From the NCBI RefSeq assembly GCF_024166365.1, contig NC_064830.1, forward strand, positions 85,554,721 to 85,618,720: a stretch of DNA of 64,000 bases. Reading direction: 5' to 3'. This DNA is from Elephas maximus indicus. Taxonomy: Eukaryota > Chordata > Mammalia > Proboscidea > Elephantidae. The position numbers and the translations under genes are program-made. The notes beneath the pieces were generated by a model. It was not told the DNA's origin. It was given only the letters and a program-made list of their open reading frames with translations, and searched no databases. Shown piece by piece: positions 31,771-42,779 of this stretch (the stretch's first letter is position 1; each line of letters begins with the position of its first letter).

Positions 31771-32690
31771 CAGAGGAGCTATGAGCTTAGAGTAGAGTAC
31801 TGTGAGATCCCACCAACTCTGTAATCTACCATGATAAATAGAACTCCATTTGGATCACAGGTCCCCAGGCCCTGGGGAGCCCCTGTAGCTGTGCCTGGAC
31901 CTGAGAGCTTTGGCACCCCGCTGGGTCATCCTCTGAAAACCTGGTTATCATTTTCTGGTCTCTTTTAGTTTCCCCAGCAGGAGAGCTCTGATTGTGCAGA
32001 GGCTGTTTGGCTGGGTTAGAAAAATCTTCATAATTGTCAACAAGCTGGCCAGAGCCAGACCCTGGCATCTGATGGAAAGGGTCATGAATGGCAGAGAAGG
32101 AAGCTGGCTGCTGCTGCCTGGAGCCTGCCTGAAATGATGGATGGGAGGCCTGGCAGGCTGAGAAGGATGGAGAAGTTTGTGTTTCCAAAGGCAGGGTATT
32201 TTCTCCCAGGGCACAGGGCTAGTGAAACAGGGTCAGAACAAATCACTTTACATTCTCTCTCTCCTTTAGTTTTTTCTTCTGATGAGAAATAACTTCTACT
32301 CCCGAGGCATGATAGACCAAGGAATCTGTTTCAAAGCTACATTTATTTTTTGAAAATATATTTCCTGAGTTTTTAATCTTTTTACGGTACAGTGACCTCT
32401 CTGAGAATCTGATGAAAGCCGTGGACCTATTCCCCAGAAAATTGCTCATAAATATAAAATTTTACTTATAATACCAGGGGAGTTACAGTTTTTCTGAAAC
32501 CTACTCTTGAAACCTAAATTAGGGAATCCTAGGGGGGAGACACACACACACACACACAGAGAAACAATGATAATACCAAGGGGGAGTCAGAACTGGGGTG
32601 AGTTTGGAGACATATTGGGGAGTTTGAACCAAAGATTCATCTTGTCCCAAATATATCCCCTCTACACATTTTTTTTTACACTTTAGTTCC
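31771..32690. other. Single-copy looking stretch
   Basis: No repeat family is recognised apart from a short (CA)n at 32540-32560. Minus-strand frames of 120 and 88 codons (31826-32214) show no family features. A GC-richer part lies at 31860-32180. Confidence 0.45.
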
Positions 32691-32857
32691 AGAACCAATA
32701 AATCATGTCTCTGGGTCAGTGATATCTTACTTTACGTATCATTCTACAAACTTGCTTTTTCAGTCAAGTCCATATATTTGAGATCTGCTCATGATGACAT
32801 ACGCAGATGTAGTTTTTTCACTGTAACTGCTAGACAGTATTCTACAGTATGAGTACG

Positions 32858-33046
32858 TCATTGTTGTTAGTTGCAGTGAAGTCGATTTTGACTCACAGCG
32901 ACCGCATGTGACGGAGTAGAACTGCCCCAGAGGATTTTCCTAGGATGTAATCTTTATAGAAACAGACTGCCACATCTTTCTCCTGTGAAGCTGCTGGATG
33001 GGTTCGAATCACCAACCTTTTAGTTAGCAGCTGATTGCCTAACCAT
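32858..33046 (-). mobile_element. AfroSINE, long subtype, BovB-like tail
   Basis: CATTGTTGTTAGTTGCAGTG at the 3' end, block TTTATAGAAACAGACTGCCA, head CTGATTGCCTAACCATTGCT. Nested in the old L1. Confidence 0.9.
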
Positions 33047-33178
33047 TGCTCTTTATTTTGTTTGTCCATTCCCTGATAATGAACGTTTAAATAGTTTTCT
33101 TTGCTTTCCTGTTACAAACAGGAACTATCCTTACATATGTCTACTTGCACACAAGTGAGAGGGTTTCTTTATGGATTA

Positions 33179-33688
33179 TGCTCTGTCATGGATTAAGCTG
33201 TGTCCCCCAAAAATATGTGTCAACTTGCTTAGGCCATGACTCCCAGTATTGCGTGGTTGTCCTCCATTTTGTGATTGTAGTTTCACGTTAAAGAGGATTA
33301 GGGTGGGATTGTAACACCCTTACTAAGGTCACATCCTGATCCAATGTAATGGGAGTTTCCCTGGGATGTGGCCTGCACCACCTTTATCTTACAAGAGATG
33401 AAAGGGAAGCAAGTGGAGAGTTGGGGACCTCATACCACCCAAGAAAGTATGCCGGGAGCAGAGTGGATCTGAGGTTCCTGTCCTGAGATGCTCCCAGACC
33501 AAGGGAAGGTTGATGAAAAGGATCTTCCTCCAGAGCTGACAGAGAGAGAAAGCTTTCTTCCCCTGGAGCTGACGCCCTGAATTTGGACTTATAGCTTACT
33601 AGACTGTGAGAGAATAAGTTTCTCTTTGTTAAAGCCATCCACTTGTGGTATTTCTGTTATAGCAGCACTAGATGACTAAGACATACTC
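33179..33688 (+). mobile_element. Solo LTR, 500 bp, TG...CA with 5-bp flanks
   Basis: The LTR runs from TGTCATGGATTAAGCTGTGT (33184) to GATGACTAAGACA (33683). Flanking pentamers TGCTC and TACTC match 4 of 5, as expected for the 5-bp duplication of ERVL/MaLR elements. No internal retroviral sequence is present, so it is a solo LTR left by recombination. It inserted into an old L1. Confidence 0.82.
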
Positions 33689-33876
33689 AGAAGTGGAGTT
33701 GCTGGGTTGTTGGGCATGAGCATTTCTAATGTTACTAGATATCGCCAACTTGCTCTCCACAGTTGTTGCACCAATTTACAACTCCCACCAGCAATGTCTG
33801 AGGTTGTGTCTCCACATCGTTTTCTGTGCTTGTGATTTTCAAGCTTTTACATTCTTAAGACGAATCTGGTGTGTGT

Positions 33877-33882
<6 letters not shown>

Positions 33883-33910
<28 letters not shown>
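33883..33910. repeat. (TA)n microsatellite
   Basis: Perfect AT dinucleotide run inside the old L1. Confidence 0.95.
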
Positions 33911-33914
<4 letters not shown>

Positions 33915-34119
33915 TTTCATTTGCATCTTTTCCCATGCTTTCTGGCTTTTGTGTGTCTCTTCTGTAAGTTGCCCGTTGACATCCTTTGCCCACTTTTTTC
34001 CGATTGTATTGAAGGTAAAGTCTTTCTAGGTCTTGTCTTTAGGTTCTTTTAATTTAGCGATAGGCCTAACTTCTCAAAATTTTGTTAAAAAAAAAAGGGA
34101 GAAGCGTTTTAGAAGAAGG

Positions 34120-34305
34120 AGTCTGAGCTTGTTGGATTTAGGGTACTCTGCTGCTAATCGGCTATATGAACTTGAGTAAGTTATTTAACCTCTCTAAGCC
34201 TTGGTTTCCTCACCTGTAGAATGGGGATAACTATGTGTACTTCATGAAGTCAATGTGAGGTTTAAATGCACTTGTCTATGAATGATCAGTAAATAGCAGT
34301 TGACT
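34120..34305 (+). mobile_element. MIR
   Basis: MIR core words: GAACTTGAGTAAGTTATTTA, ACCTCTCTAAGCCTTGGTTT, CCTCACCTGTAGAATGGGGA. Confidence 0.88.
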
Positions 34306-35044
34306 TGAACTGAGATGAAGTCGTCTCCATGCCCAGATGTCTTCAAATGTAGCTCTGAACCTGCCAATGGCAGTGCCTCCATGAAGGAATTCAAATATTG
34401 CTGTGGGACGTAGCCCTCCCATTGGACAGTCCATGTCTGTCATGTCTGCTAGGTGGTCTTGATACATGGTTCTGGAGTCCCACAGACCTCCAGACCTACA
34501 GACAGCTTCTCTTCTACTGGCACCTCCAGAGAAGTCTCCACATCAGAACAACGGCTCTGGAATGCCATAGTGGTCTCTATACTTTTCCCTAATGCCCGCT
34601 GGGGAAGCCAAATTATTTGAAAATAATAATAACAACAAAATCAACAACAGCAGCAGCAGCTAACTTTAAAAAAAATGCTAAGTGAATAAATACATGTAAA
34701 GCACTTAGAACCTTACCTAGCAAATCCAGAGCACTATGTGTTTGTTAGTTTTCGTGATGATGTGCTAGACACTGAACTAAGTATAACTGACATTATTTTG
34801 TTTAGCCTTAAAACTCTAAGGATTTTTGTTCAATTCTTATAACTCTAAGAATTGCTGGGGAGGGAGGGCCAGTACTTCTCTGGGGGTGCTTTTCCCTAAC
34901 ACTTCTCTAAGGGTCAAGATTGTTGATGGAAATTCCTTCTTTTGTGAGCACAGTTGGGAATGTTGGACTAGAAGGAGAATGGCGTGGTAATAATACCTCT
35001 TTAGTATTTGTTTATTAAGTAACTGTTTTTATAAAATACTTTCA
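34306..35044. other. No gene seen
   Basis: Unassigned sequence. A small AAC/CAG-rich tract lies at 34625-34662. Part of 34680-34860 is MIR/L2-like (AGCACTTAGAACCTTACCTA). Confidence 0.4.
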
Positions 35045-35499
35045 TGTCAGATGGATCTTGGCTGAAAGCAGAGAATACCAGAAAGATGTTTACCTGTATT
35101 TTATTGACTATTCAAAGGCCTTGGACTGTGTGAATCATAACAAATTATGGATGACTTTGCAAAGAATGGGAATTCCAGAACACTTAACTGTGCTCATGTG
35201 GAACCTGTACTTAGACCGAGATGCAGTTGTTTGAACAGAACAAGGGGGTACTGCATGGTTTAAATCAGGAAGAGTGTGTGTCAGGGTTGTATCCTTTCAC
35301 CATATTTATTCAATCTGTATGCTGAGCAAAATAATCTGAGAAGCTGGGCTATATGAAGAAGAATACGTCATCAGGATTAGAGGAAGACTCACTAACAATC
35401 TGTGATATGCAGATGATATAACCTTGTTGAAAGTGAAGGGAACTTGAAACATTTACTCATGAAAATTAAGACTACAGCCTTCAGCACAGACCACATCTT

Positions 35500-35650
35500 A
35501 ACGTAACCCAAAACCAAAAAAAAAACAAACCCAGTGCCGTCGAGTTGATTCTGACTCATAGCGATCCTATAGGACAGAGTAGAACTGCCCCATAGAGTTT
35601 CCAAGGAGCGCCTGGCAGATTCGAACTGCCTTTTTGTTTTTTTTTCTTAG
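35500..35650 (-). mobile_element. AfroSINE, head lost, nested in BovB
   Basis: From ACCCAAAACCAAAAAAAAAA through GTGCCGTCGAGTTGATTCTG to GGCAGATTCGAACTGCC, then a T-rich block instead of the tRNA-like head. Confidence 0.88.
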
Positions 35651-35917
35651 TGTAAAGAATACAAAAATCTTCACAACTGGACCAATAAGCAACATTATAA
35701 TAAATGGGGAAAATATTGAAGGTGTGAAGGATTTCATCTGGCTTGGATCCACAGTCAACACCCACGGAAGCAGCAGTCAAGAAATCAAAAGATGTTTTGC
35801 ATTGCTGCAAAAGACCTCTTTAAAGTGCTGAAAAACAAAGATGTCACCTTGAGGACTAAGTAAAGGTGCACCTGACCCAAACCATGGTATTTTCAATCAT
35901 CTCACATGGTGGCATGA

Positions 35918-36086
35918 AAACTCTGGTGGCGTAGTGTTAAGAGCTACATCTGCTAACCAAAAAGGGTCGGCAGTTTGAATCCACGAGGCACTCCTTGAAA
36001 ACCCTATGGTTCAGTTCTACTTGTCCTATAGGGTCGCTATGAGTCTGATTTGACTTGAAAGCAATGGGTTTGGTTTGTTTTTTTGG
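35918..36086 (+). mobile_element. AfroSINE nested in BovB
   Basis: Head AACTCTGGTGGCGTAGTGTT, core GGTTCAGTTCTACTTGTCCT, tail GCAATGGGTTTGGTTTGTTT. Confidence 0.92.
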
Positions 36087-36724
36087 TTATATGCATGTAA
36101 AAGCTGGACATTGAATAAGGAAGACCGAAGAAGAATTGATTTTTTTGAATTACGATGTTGGCAAAGACTATTGAATATACCATGGACTGCTGGGAGAACG
36201 AACACATCTGTCTTGGAAGAAGTACAGCCAGAGTGCTCTTTGGAAGCGAGAATGGCGAGACTGTAATGCTTTGGACGTGTTATCAGAAGGGACTAAAAAA
36301 AAAAAAAAAAAAGGACATCATGCTTGATAAAGTAGAGCATCAGCAAAAAAGAGGAAGACCCTCAATGAGATGGGTGGACACAGTGACTGCAACAACGGGG
36401 TCAAACATAACAATGATTGTGAGGATGGCACAGGACTGGGCAGTGCTTCCTTCTCTTGTACATAGGGTTGTTCCTGTGAATCCAAGCTAACTTGATGGCA
36501 CCTGACAATAATGACAAAGTACTTTTGTATGTGTCCATTCATTCTGTTCTCACAATATCCCTGTGTAGTAGGTTTCTTACCTCCTCCTTGAAATAATCCC
36601 CTCCCAGCTTCCGTGATCACACTTTCCTGGTTTTCTTCCTATGTCACTGGCTACTTCTTTTTATCTTGCTGGATCCTCTTCCTTTCCCTAAACTCCAAAG
36701 ATAAGTGTTATTTCGAGGGTCTTT

Positions 36725-36835
36725 ACATCCCAGAGATCCTGATTTAATTGATTTGATGTCAGACCTGGGCACTGGGATTTTTAAAAAATCCCTTTAGGTA
36801 ATTTGATGAGCAGCCAGGATCAAGAGCCACTGATC
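36725..36835 (-). mobile_element. MER5A-type fragment
   Basis: Words AGAGATCCTGATTTAATTGA, GCACTGGGATTTTTAAAAAA and AGGATCAAGAGCCACTGAT fit one side of MER5A with its terminal CCACTG. Confidence 0.6.
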
Positions 36836-36989
36836 TATATGCTGATTACTCCCCCTTTTCAACACCTATTGCAGAACTTTCGGCTCTAGAGAACCTACTT
36901 AGCATGTTTACTTGCCTGTCCTTTAGGAGATTCAGTTTTACTGTGTCCAACACTGGAAGTTTGATTCCCTAACCCCTCTCCTTTGCTGA

Positions 36990-37765
36990 ACTATTTCTCC
37001 CATGATCTTCATCATCTTAGCAAATGGGATCATTATTCTTCCGTCTGCTCAAGACAAAGACCTAGGAGTCCTGTTTGAACCCTACCTTTCCATTGTCCCC
37101 TTCTTTCAATCCATTGATAGGTTCTGTTGACTCGACTTCCAAAATTCATCCATGCCTTTCCATTTTTTTTTGCCACCCCTTGAGTCAGAGTTAATCACAA
37201 TTATTTCTTGCCTGGATTATTTACTGCAATTATTTCCCACCCGTTTTCTTGCCTTCATCCTTGCTCCTCTTCAAAGCATTCCCTACAGAGTGGCTGGAGT
37301 TAATCTTTCGAAAACGTAAGTCAGATCATTTCATTCCCCTCAATGTATTCCAAATGCAGAACTCCTTTTTAATGCCTCCTCAAGTCCTTTGGAATTCAGC
37401 TCCTGGTTCTCTCTCTCTAAGGTCTGTTAAGTCCATTCTTGTCTTATTCACTTTGATCCAGCCACAGTGGCCTTTTACTGGTTCCTGAAACAATCCAAAC
37501 TTATTTCCACCACGAGGTACTTGCTATTTCTTTTACTTTGATCATTCTTACTTTGTTCCTTACTCTTCGTGTATAAGCATTTCAAATACTGCCCTGACAG
37601 AGAGGCATTTTCTGGCTGACTTTGTCTAAAATCAGTCCTCCACATTGTTTATTATACAATAATCTTCTCTTATTTTACTTATTTTGGGTGCTTGAAAAGT
37701 TATTGTCTGCCTTTTCAATTGATTAAATTATGAACTCCATGAAGGCAGGGCCCATGATTGTGTTG
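36990..37765 (+). mobile_element. L2, long fragment
   Basis: Continuous L2 text: TTGATAGGTTCTGTTGACTC, TTGCCTGGATTATTTACTGC, CCCTACAGAGTGGCTGGAGT, AGTCAGATCATTTCATTCCC, CTTTGATCCAGCCACAGTGG and the end AACTCCATGAAGGCAGGGCC. Confidence 0.85.
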
Positions 37766-37890
37766 TTAGGTTTAGCAAAACAAAACAAAAGACAAACAAA
37801 AAACAAGCAACCAGACACACCCAGGATGTCCAGTTAAATTTGAATTTCACATGAAAACAAATAATTTTTTAATATGTGTCTGAAACATTC

Positions 37891-38070
37891 GAAAATCAAA
37901 CCAAACCCATTGCTGTCAAGTCGTTTTTGACTCATAAGGACCCTGTAGGGCAGAGTAGAACTGCCCCATAGGGTTTCCAAGACTGCAAATCTTTACTATA
38001 GCAGACTGCTACATCTTTCCACTGCAGAGTGGCTGGTGGGTTTGAATTGTTGACCCCTCTGTTAAGGACC
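37891..38070 (-). mobile_element. AfroSINE, long subtype, head truncated
   Basis: ACCAAACCCATTGCTGTCAA to GACCCCTCTGTTAAGG. It stops before the A-box side of the head. Confidence 0.88.
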
Positions 38071-38167
38071 CAAACATTACACAGGACATACTTATACAAA
38101 AAATTATTTGTTATTTGAAGTTCAGATTTAAGTGATCATCCTGTATTTTATCTGGTAACCCTGTCCT

Positions 38168-38377
38168 TAAAAATCAGTTGCTTTTGGACCACCTCCCAGT
38201 CATGGTGACCCTATGTGGGTCAAAGTAGAACTGTGCTCCATAAAACTTTCAGTGGCTCATTTTTCGGAAGTAGCTCTCCAGGCCTTTATTTTAAGGCACC
38301 TCTTGGTGGTCTTGAACCTCCAATCTTTTGGTTAGTGGCCAAGTGCATTAACCATTTGCACCATCCGGGGACTCCAC
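38168..38377 (-). mobile_element. AfroSINE, long subtype
   Basis: TCCCAGTCATGGTGACCCTA, TTTCAGTGGCTCATTTTTCG, and head AGTGCATTAACCATTTGCAC. Confidence 0.88.
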
Positions 38378-38387
38378 GCTGTCTCTA

Positions 38388-39056
38388 ACCAAACCTGTTG
38401 CCATCAAGTTGATTCTGACATATAGTGACCCTGCAGGTCAGAGTAGAAATGCCCCATAGAGTTTTCCAAGGCTGTAATTTTTTTTTTCAATGTGCTTTAA
38501 AAAAAAAAAAATTTTTTTTTTAAGTGAAAGTTTACAGTTCAAGTTAGTTTCTCATGCAAAACTTTATACACACATTGTTATGTGACCCTAGTTGCTCTCC
38601 CTATAATGTGACAGTACACTCCTCCTTTCCATCCTGTATTTTCCATGTCCATTCAACCAGCTTCTGTCTCCCTCCAGTCTCAGTCAGACCATTAAATCTG
38701 GTCTTTTTACTAGAATATGAGTCATGCACCCCACTTTTCTCCTACTTCTTCAGGGGTTCTCTGTTGTGTTTCCTGTCAGGGCGGTCATTGGTGGTAGCCA
38801 GGCACCATCTAGTTCTTCTGGTCTCAGGCTGATGGAGTCTCTGGTTTATGTGGCCCTTTCTGTCTCTTGGGCTCATATTTTCCTTGGGTCTTTGGTGTTC
38901 TTCATTTTCCCTTACTCCAGGAGGGTTGAGACCAATTGATGCATCTTAGATGGCCGCTTGTTAGCTTTTAAGACCCCAGACACCAAGGCTGTAATCTTTA
39001 CAGAAGCAGACTGCCACATCTTTCTCCTGAGGAGCAGATGGTGGGTTTGAGCTGCT
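38388..39056 (-). mobile_element. AfroSINE split by an L1 insertion
   Basis: SINE parts are 38388-38478 and 38985-39056. Joining them restores one long-subtype SINE without its head. The 11-bp word AAGGCTGTAAT is duplicated at the split. Confidence 0.92.
38479..38984 (-). mobile_element. L1 3' UTR, 5' truncated, inserted in a SINE
   Basis: 506 bp of the same 3' UTR as the full-length L1, with the tail at 38479-38520 and TTTTAAGACCCCAGACACC at the right end. The target-site duplication AAGGCTGTAAT lies at 38468-38478 and 38985-38995. Confidence 0.95.
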
Positions 39057-39459
39057 TTTCATCTCTAAAATTGTCTTTTTGAGAATATTGTATAAATGGA
39101 ATCATATAATATGTGACCTTTCGAGACTGGCTCTTTTTGCTCAGCATAATGCTCTTGAAATCTATCTAAGTTGCTGTGTGTATTGATGTTTATTCCTCTT
39201 TATTGCTGAGTAGGAGCCATGGTATGGATGTATGACAGTTTGTTTAACCACTCACCCATGAGGGACATTTTAGTAGTTTCCAGTTATTGGCTATTACAAA
39301 GAAAGCTACTATGAGTAATCATGCACAGGTTTTTGTGTGGGCATTAGTTTTCATTTCTCTGGGATAAATGCCCAGGAGTGTAATTGCTGAGTTGTAAAGT
39401 AAATGCATCTTTAGTTTTTAGGAAACTGCCAATATGCTTTCCAGAGTGGCTATACCATT

Positions 39460-39672
39460 TTGTTGTTGTTAGTTGCTGTTAAGTCTGTTCTGACTCATGG
39501 CTACCCTGTGTGTTGCACAGTAGAACTGTGCTCCATAGGCTTCTCAAGGCTGTGACCATTTGGAAGCAGATCACCAGGCCTGTCTTCTGAGATGCCTCTG
39601 GGTAGGTTTGAACCAACAACCTTTCAGTTAGTAGTTGAGTACTTACTCATTTGCACTACCCAGGGACTCCTA
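39460..39672 (-). mobile_element. AfroSINE, long subtype, BovB-like tail
   Basis: TTGTTGTTGTTAGTTGCTGT at the 3' end, block AAGGCTGTGACCATTTGGAA, head GAGTACTTACTCATTTGCAC. Confidence 0.92.
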
Positions 39673-39750
39673 TAACATTTTCTGTTCCAGCAGTGTATAA
39701 GAAATTTAATTTCTATGCACCTTCACCAACATTCAGTGTTATCACTATTT

Positions 39751-40852
39751 TTTTTTTAGAATTTATCTTATTTTTTGTTGTTGTTGAAAATATACACAGC
39801 AGAACGTACGCCAGTTCAACAATTTCTACATGTATAATTCAGTGGCATTGATTACATTCTTCAAGTTGTGCAACGATTATCACCTTTCTTTTCTGAATTA
39901 TTCCTCCTCCATTAACATAAACTCACCACCATCTAAATTTTCTATCTAATCTTTTGAGTTGAAGTATACATCACGACTTCATTTCTCTTTCGGTTGAGTA
40001 GTATTCTGTTGTATATATGTACCACATTTTGTTTATCCATTTGTCCATTGATGGGCATTTAGGTTGTTTCTACCTTAGGCTGTTTTGAGTAGTGCTGCAA
40101 TGAACATTGGTGTACGTATGTCTATTCACTTTGCTGCTTTCAAGTCCCTTGGGTACATTCCTAGCAGTGGAATTGCTGGGTCATATGGTACCTCTATTTT
40201 TACTTTTTTTGAGGAACCACCATACTGTTTTCCACAACAGCTGTACCATTTTGCATTCCTACCACCAATGGATTTTGTTATTGTTGTTAAGTGCTGTTGA
40301 GTTAGTTCTGACTCATAGTGACCCTGTGTGCAACAGAATGAAACGCTGCCCAGACCTGCACCTCCTCACAGTGGTTGCAGTGTTTGAGCCCATTGTTGCA
40401 GCCACTGTGTCAATTCATCTAGTTGAGCATCTTCCTCTTTTTCGCTGACCCTCTACTTAACCAAGCATGATGTCCTTCTCTAGGGACTGGTCCCTCCTGA
40501 TAGCATGTCCAAAGCAAGTGAGATGAAGTCTCGTTGTTCTTGCTTCTAAGGAGCATCCTCCTTGCCAACATTTGTTATTTTCTATTTCTTTTTTTTAATT
40601 TTAGCCATCCTACTGGGAGTGTAATGCCTAACTAAAACTCATTATCGTTTTGATTTGCAGCTCTCCGATGGCTAATGACATTGAGCATCATTTCATGTGT
40701 TTGATGGCTATTCGAATATCCTCTTTGGTGAAATGTCTATGCAAGTTCTTTGCCCATTTTTTGATTGGATTGTTTGTCTTTTGTAGTTAAGTTGTTAAAG
40801 TTTTACATGTATTTTGGTTATTAGATTCTTATCAAATATATGTTTTTCAAAG
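39751..40852 (-). mobile_element. Younger L1 3' end inserted in the older L1
   Basis: Starts with the T run and TTGAAAATATACACAGCAGA and contains CTGGGTCATATGGTACCTCT and TTGATTGGATTGTTTGTCTT. ATCACTATTTTTT occurs at both ends (39741 and 40853), giving a target-site duplication of at least 10 bp. A BovB fragment lies inside it. Confidence 0.85.
40271..40558 (-). mobile_element. BovB-type RTE 3' fragment, nested in L1
   Basis: TTATTGTTGTTAAGTGCTGT (tail), then TGACCCTGTGTGCAACAGAA, TTTGAGCCCATTGTTGCAGC, GACTGGTCCCTCCTGATAGC. Confidence 0.93.
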
Positions 40853-40937
40853 ATCACTATTTTTTACTTTAGCTGTTTTAATAGGTGTGTAGTGATACCC
40901 AATTGTGGTCTTAATTTTCCTTTTCCTAATGGATAGC

Positions 40938-41104
40938 GGGAAACCCTGGTAGCATAGTGTTTAAGTGCTATGACTGCTAACCAAAAGGTTGGCAGTTCAA
41001 ATCTACCAGGCATTCCTTGGAAACTCTATGGGGCAGTTCTACTCTGTCCTATAAGGTTGCTATGAGTCGGAATCGACTGAGTGGTGATAGATTTGGTTTT
41101 TGGT
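40938..41104 (+). mobile_element. AfroSINE nested in the old L1
   Basis: Head GGAAACCCTGGTAGCATAGT, core GGGGCAGTTCTACTCTGTCC, tail ATAGATTTGGTTTTTGGTTT. L1 text TAATGGA is seen before it and TAATGAC after it. Confidence 0.93.
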
Positions 41105-41156
41105 TTTTTAATGACTAATGATGTTAAAAATATTCCCATGTGCTTATTTGCCATCT

Positions 41157-41350
41157 GTCTTAATCAACTAGTACTACTATAGCAGAAATACCACAAGTGG
41201 ATGGCTTTAACAAAGAGAAATTTATTCTCTCACAGTCAAGTAAGCTAGAAGTCCAAATTCAGTGTGTCAGCTCCAGGGGAAGACTTTCTCTTTCTGTTGG
41301 CTCTGGGGGAAGGTCCTTGTCGTCAGTCTTCCATTGGCCTAGGAGCTTCT
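41157..41350 (-). mobile_element. MaLR-like LTR fragment
   Basis: Begins TGTCTTAATCAACTAGTACT with AGAAATACCACAAGTGGATG, as in the LTR at 25.3-25.85 kb. Only the 3' part of the LTR (in its own orientation) is left. Confidence 0.7.
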
Positions 41351-41570
41351 CCATGACCTTGCTGAGCTCATTTATTAGTTCTAGAATTTTTAATTTTTGA
41401 AATTCCTTGGAATTTTCAATGTATACCATTATGTAATCTGCAAATATAGTCTATTTCCTCCTTTCTGATCTGTATGCCTTTTATATCTTTTTCTTGCCTT
41501 GTTATGCTGGCTAAAATTTCTAGCACTGTATTGAGTAGATTTGCTTTGTTCCAAATTAGCTCATCTTTTT
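41351..41570 (-). mobile_element. Old L1 ORF2 fragment (RT region)
   Basis: ATTATGTAATCTGCAAATAT is the decayed FADD region on the minus strand. GATCTGTATGCCTTTTATAT and GCACTGTATTGAGTAG follow. Confidence 0.75.
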
Positions 41571-41754
41571 AAAACACAGGTTGGCTTGATGCAATGGAAA
41601 GACTAAGAATGAGTGTCAAAGTCAAACTAACCCATGTTAAACCAAATTCCACAATGTGTTATGTGTGTGATCTTAGAAAAGTGGCTTTACCTTTTCACAT
41701 GCTTCCTCATCTCTGACGTTGTGATAATAATATCTATGCCTTGGCTTTGTTAGA

Positions 41755-42070
41755 GGACATGGTGAACTGCAGAGGTTAAGAGCATAAACTCTGGATCCAG
41801 ATGGCCTGGGCTCAGATCTCAGCACCACCACTTCCTAGCTACGTGATCTTGAGTAACTTACGCATCTTCTGTGCCTGTTTCCTCACCTACTAAGTAGTTA
41901 AAATAAGATTAACTACGTTATGAAGTAGTTGTAAAAATTCAACGAGTTAATAAATATAAAGTGCTTAGAATAGTGCCTGGCATGAGAAATGTATGTTATT
42001 GTTGTCATGAGGTTTAAATAAAATAATGTGTATAAAACACCTAGCACAGTGCAGGTGCTTAGTAATTTTT
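41755..42070 (+). mobile_element. MIR, one copy plus a partial second
   Basis: GGTTAAGAGCATAAACTCTG, CCACCACTTCCTAGCTACGT, CTTGAGTAACTTACGC and AGTGCTTAGAATAGTGCCTG form one MIR. A second tail-like piece follows at 42005-42070. Confidence 0.88.
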
Positions 42071-42246
42071 ATTTTTCTAACACTAAGTCACGTACTCATT
42101 AAGAAATATTAAACAACACTGAAGGACTTATAATGAAAAGCAACAATTTTCTCTTTTATCCTCTTTTCCTGTTCTTTGGAGGAAACCACTTTAACTCTTT
42201 GAGCTTTTCTTTCCTAAATAATAAGCTCCTATAGGGTCTTTTTTTA

Positions 42247-42311
42247 ATAGGGTCGCTATGAGTCGGAATAGACTCGACGGCAGTGGATTTGTTTTTTTTT
42301 TTTTTTTTTTA
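42247..42311 (+). mobile_element. AfroSINE 3'-end fragment with long T tail
   Basis: AGGGTCGCTATGAGTCGGAA through GACTCGACGGCAGTGGATTT to a T20 run. The text is near consensus, so the piece looks young despite its truncation. Confidence 0.9.
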
Positions 42312-42779
42312 CCTATTTCTTGATGTATCAAATTTAGATATTATCTGTTGACATCCTGAAATGATGGCTGAGGAATTAACTCTCTTATACTTCCCCATTT
42401 CCTATCCTTCTGATTTTATTATGTCACTATTTATAATTATATCAATAGCAAATATTGTTCATTGATGAACCAAAAAGTTTACAATGATTATACGTATATT
42501 TTTTCTCTTGAAAAGTTTTCTTGTCCCTCACCCTCCTGGAATTTCTAATTGTCTTATGATCTTCCTTCATTTTCTTTTTATTTGCACTACTTTTCTTTCT
42601 CATATTCACATTATTTTTTCAAGTGCACCATCATATCAATTGTTCTGTCAGGTCTACTATTTTTCCTGAGGACTTCCAAATCCTGTGTTGTTTTTTGTTA
42701 CGTAGCTCTCAGAGCAGTAGCAAAAAATTCACCCTTTGCCTTTCTCTTTCTGCCCAATGCTCCCCAATAGCAATTATTA
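42312..42779. other. AT-rich sequence, no gene
   Basis: Unassigned. No convincing repeat or frame. Confidence 0.4.

Larger units (their letters stand above)
32700..34050 (-). mobile_element. Old L1 3' end, interrupted by SINE and LTR
   Basis: Minus-strand L1 text on both sides of each insertion: CTGGGTCAGTGATATCTTAC, TTTGTTTGTCCATTCCCTGA, CAGAAGTGGAGTTGCTGGGT, CACCAATTTACAACTCCCAC and CATCCTTTGCCCACTTTTTT. Three parts: 32700-32857, 33047-33178 and 33689-34050. Confidence 0.8.
35045..36518 (+). mobile_element. BovB-type RTE, interrupted twice
   Basis: Aligns with the BovB copy at 30.1-31.27 kb from GTCAGATGGATCTTGGCTGA to ACTTGATGGCACCTGACAAT. The RT box reads ATGCAGATGATATAACCTTG near 35408. 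Two SINEs are inserted (about 35500-35650 and 35918-36086). An A18 run at 36295-36312 replaces about 15 bases of RTE text. Confidence 0.92.
39060..41156 (-). mobile_element. Old L1 3' region, outer layer of a nest
   Basis: Three visible parts: 39060-39459 plus 39673-39750, then 40853-40937, then 41105-41156. Words include TTTGCTCAGCATAATGCTCT, CAGTTATTGGCTATTACAAA, AGGTGTGTAGTGATACCCAA and AATGACTAATGATGTTAAAA. The parts are separated by a SINE, a younger L1 (with a BovB piece in it) and another SINE. Confidence 0.85.
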
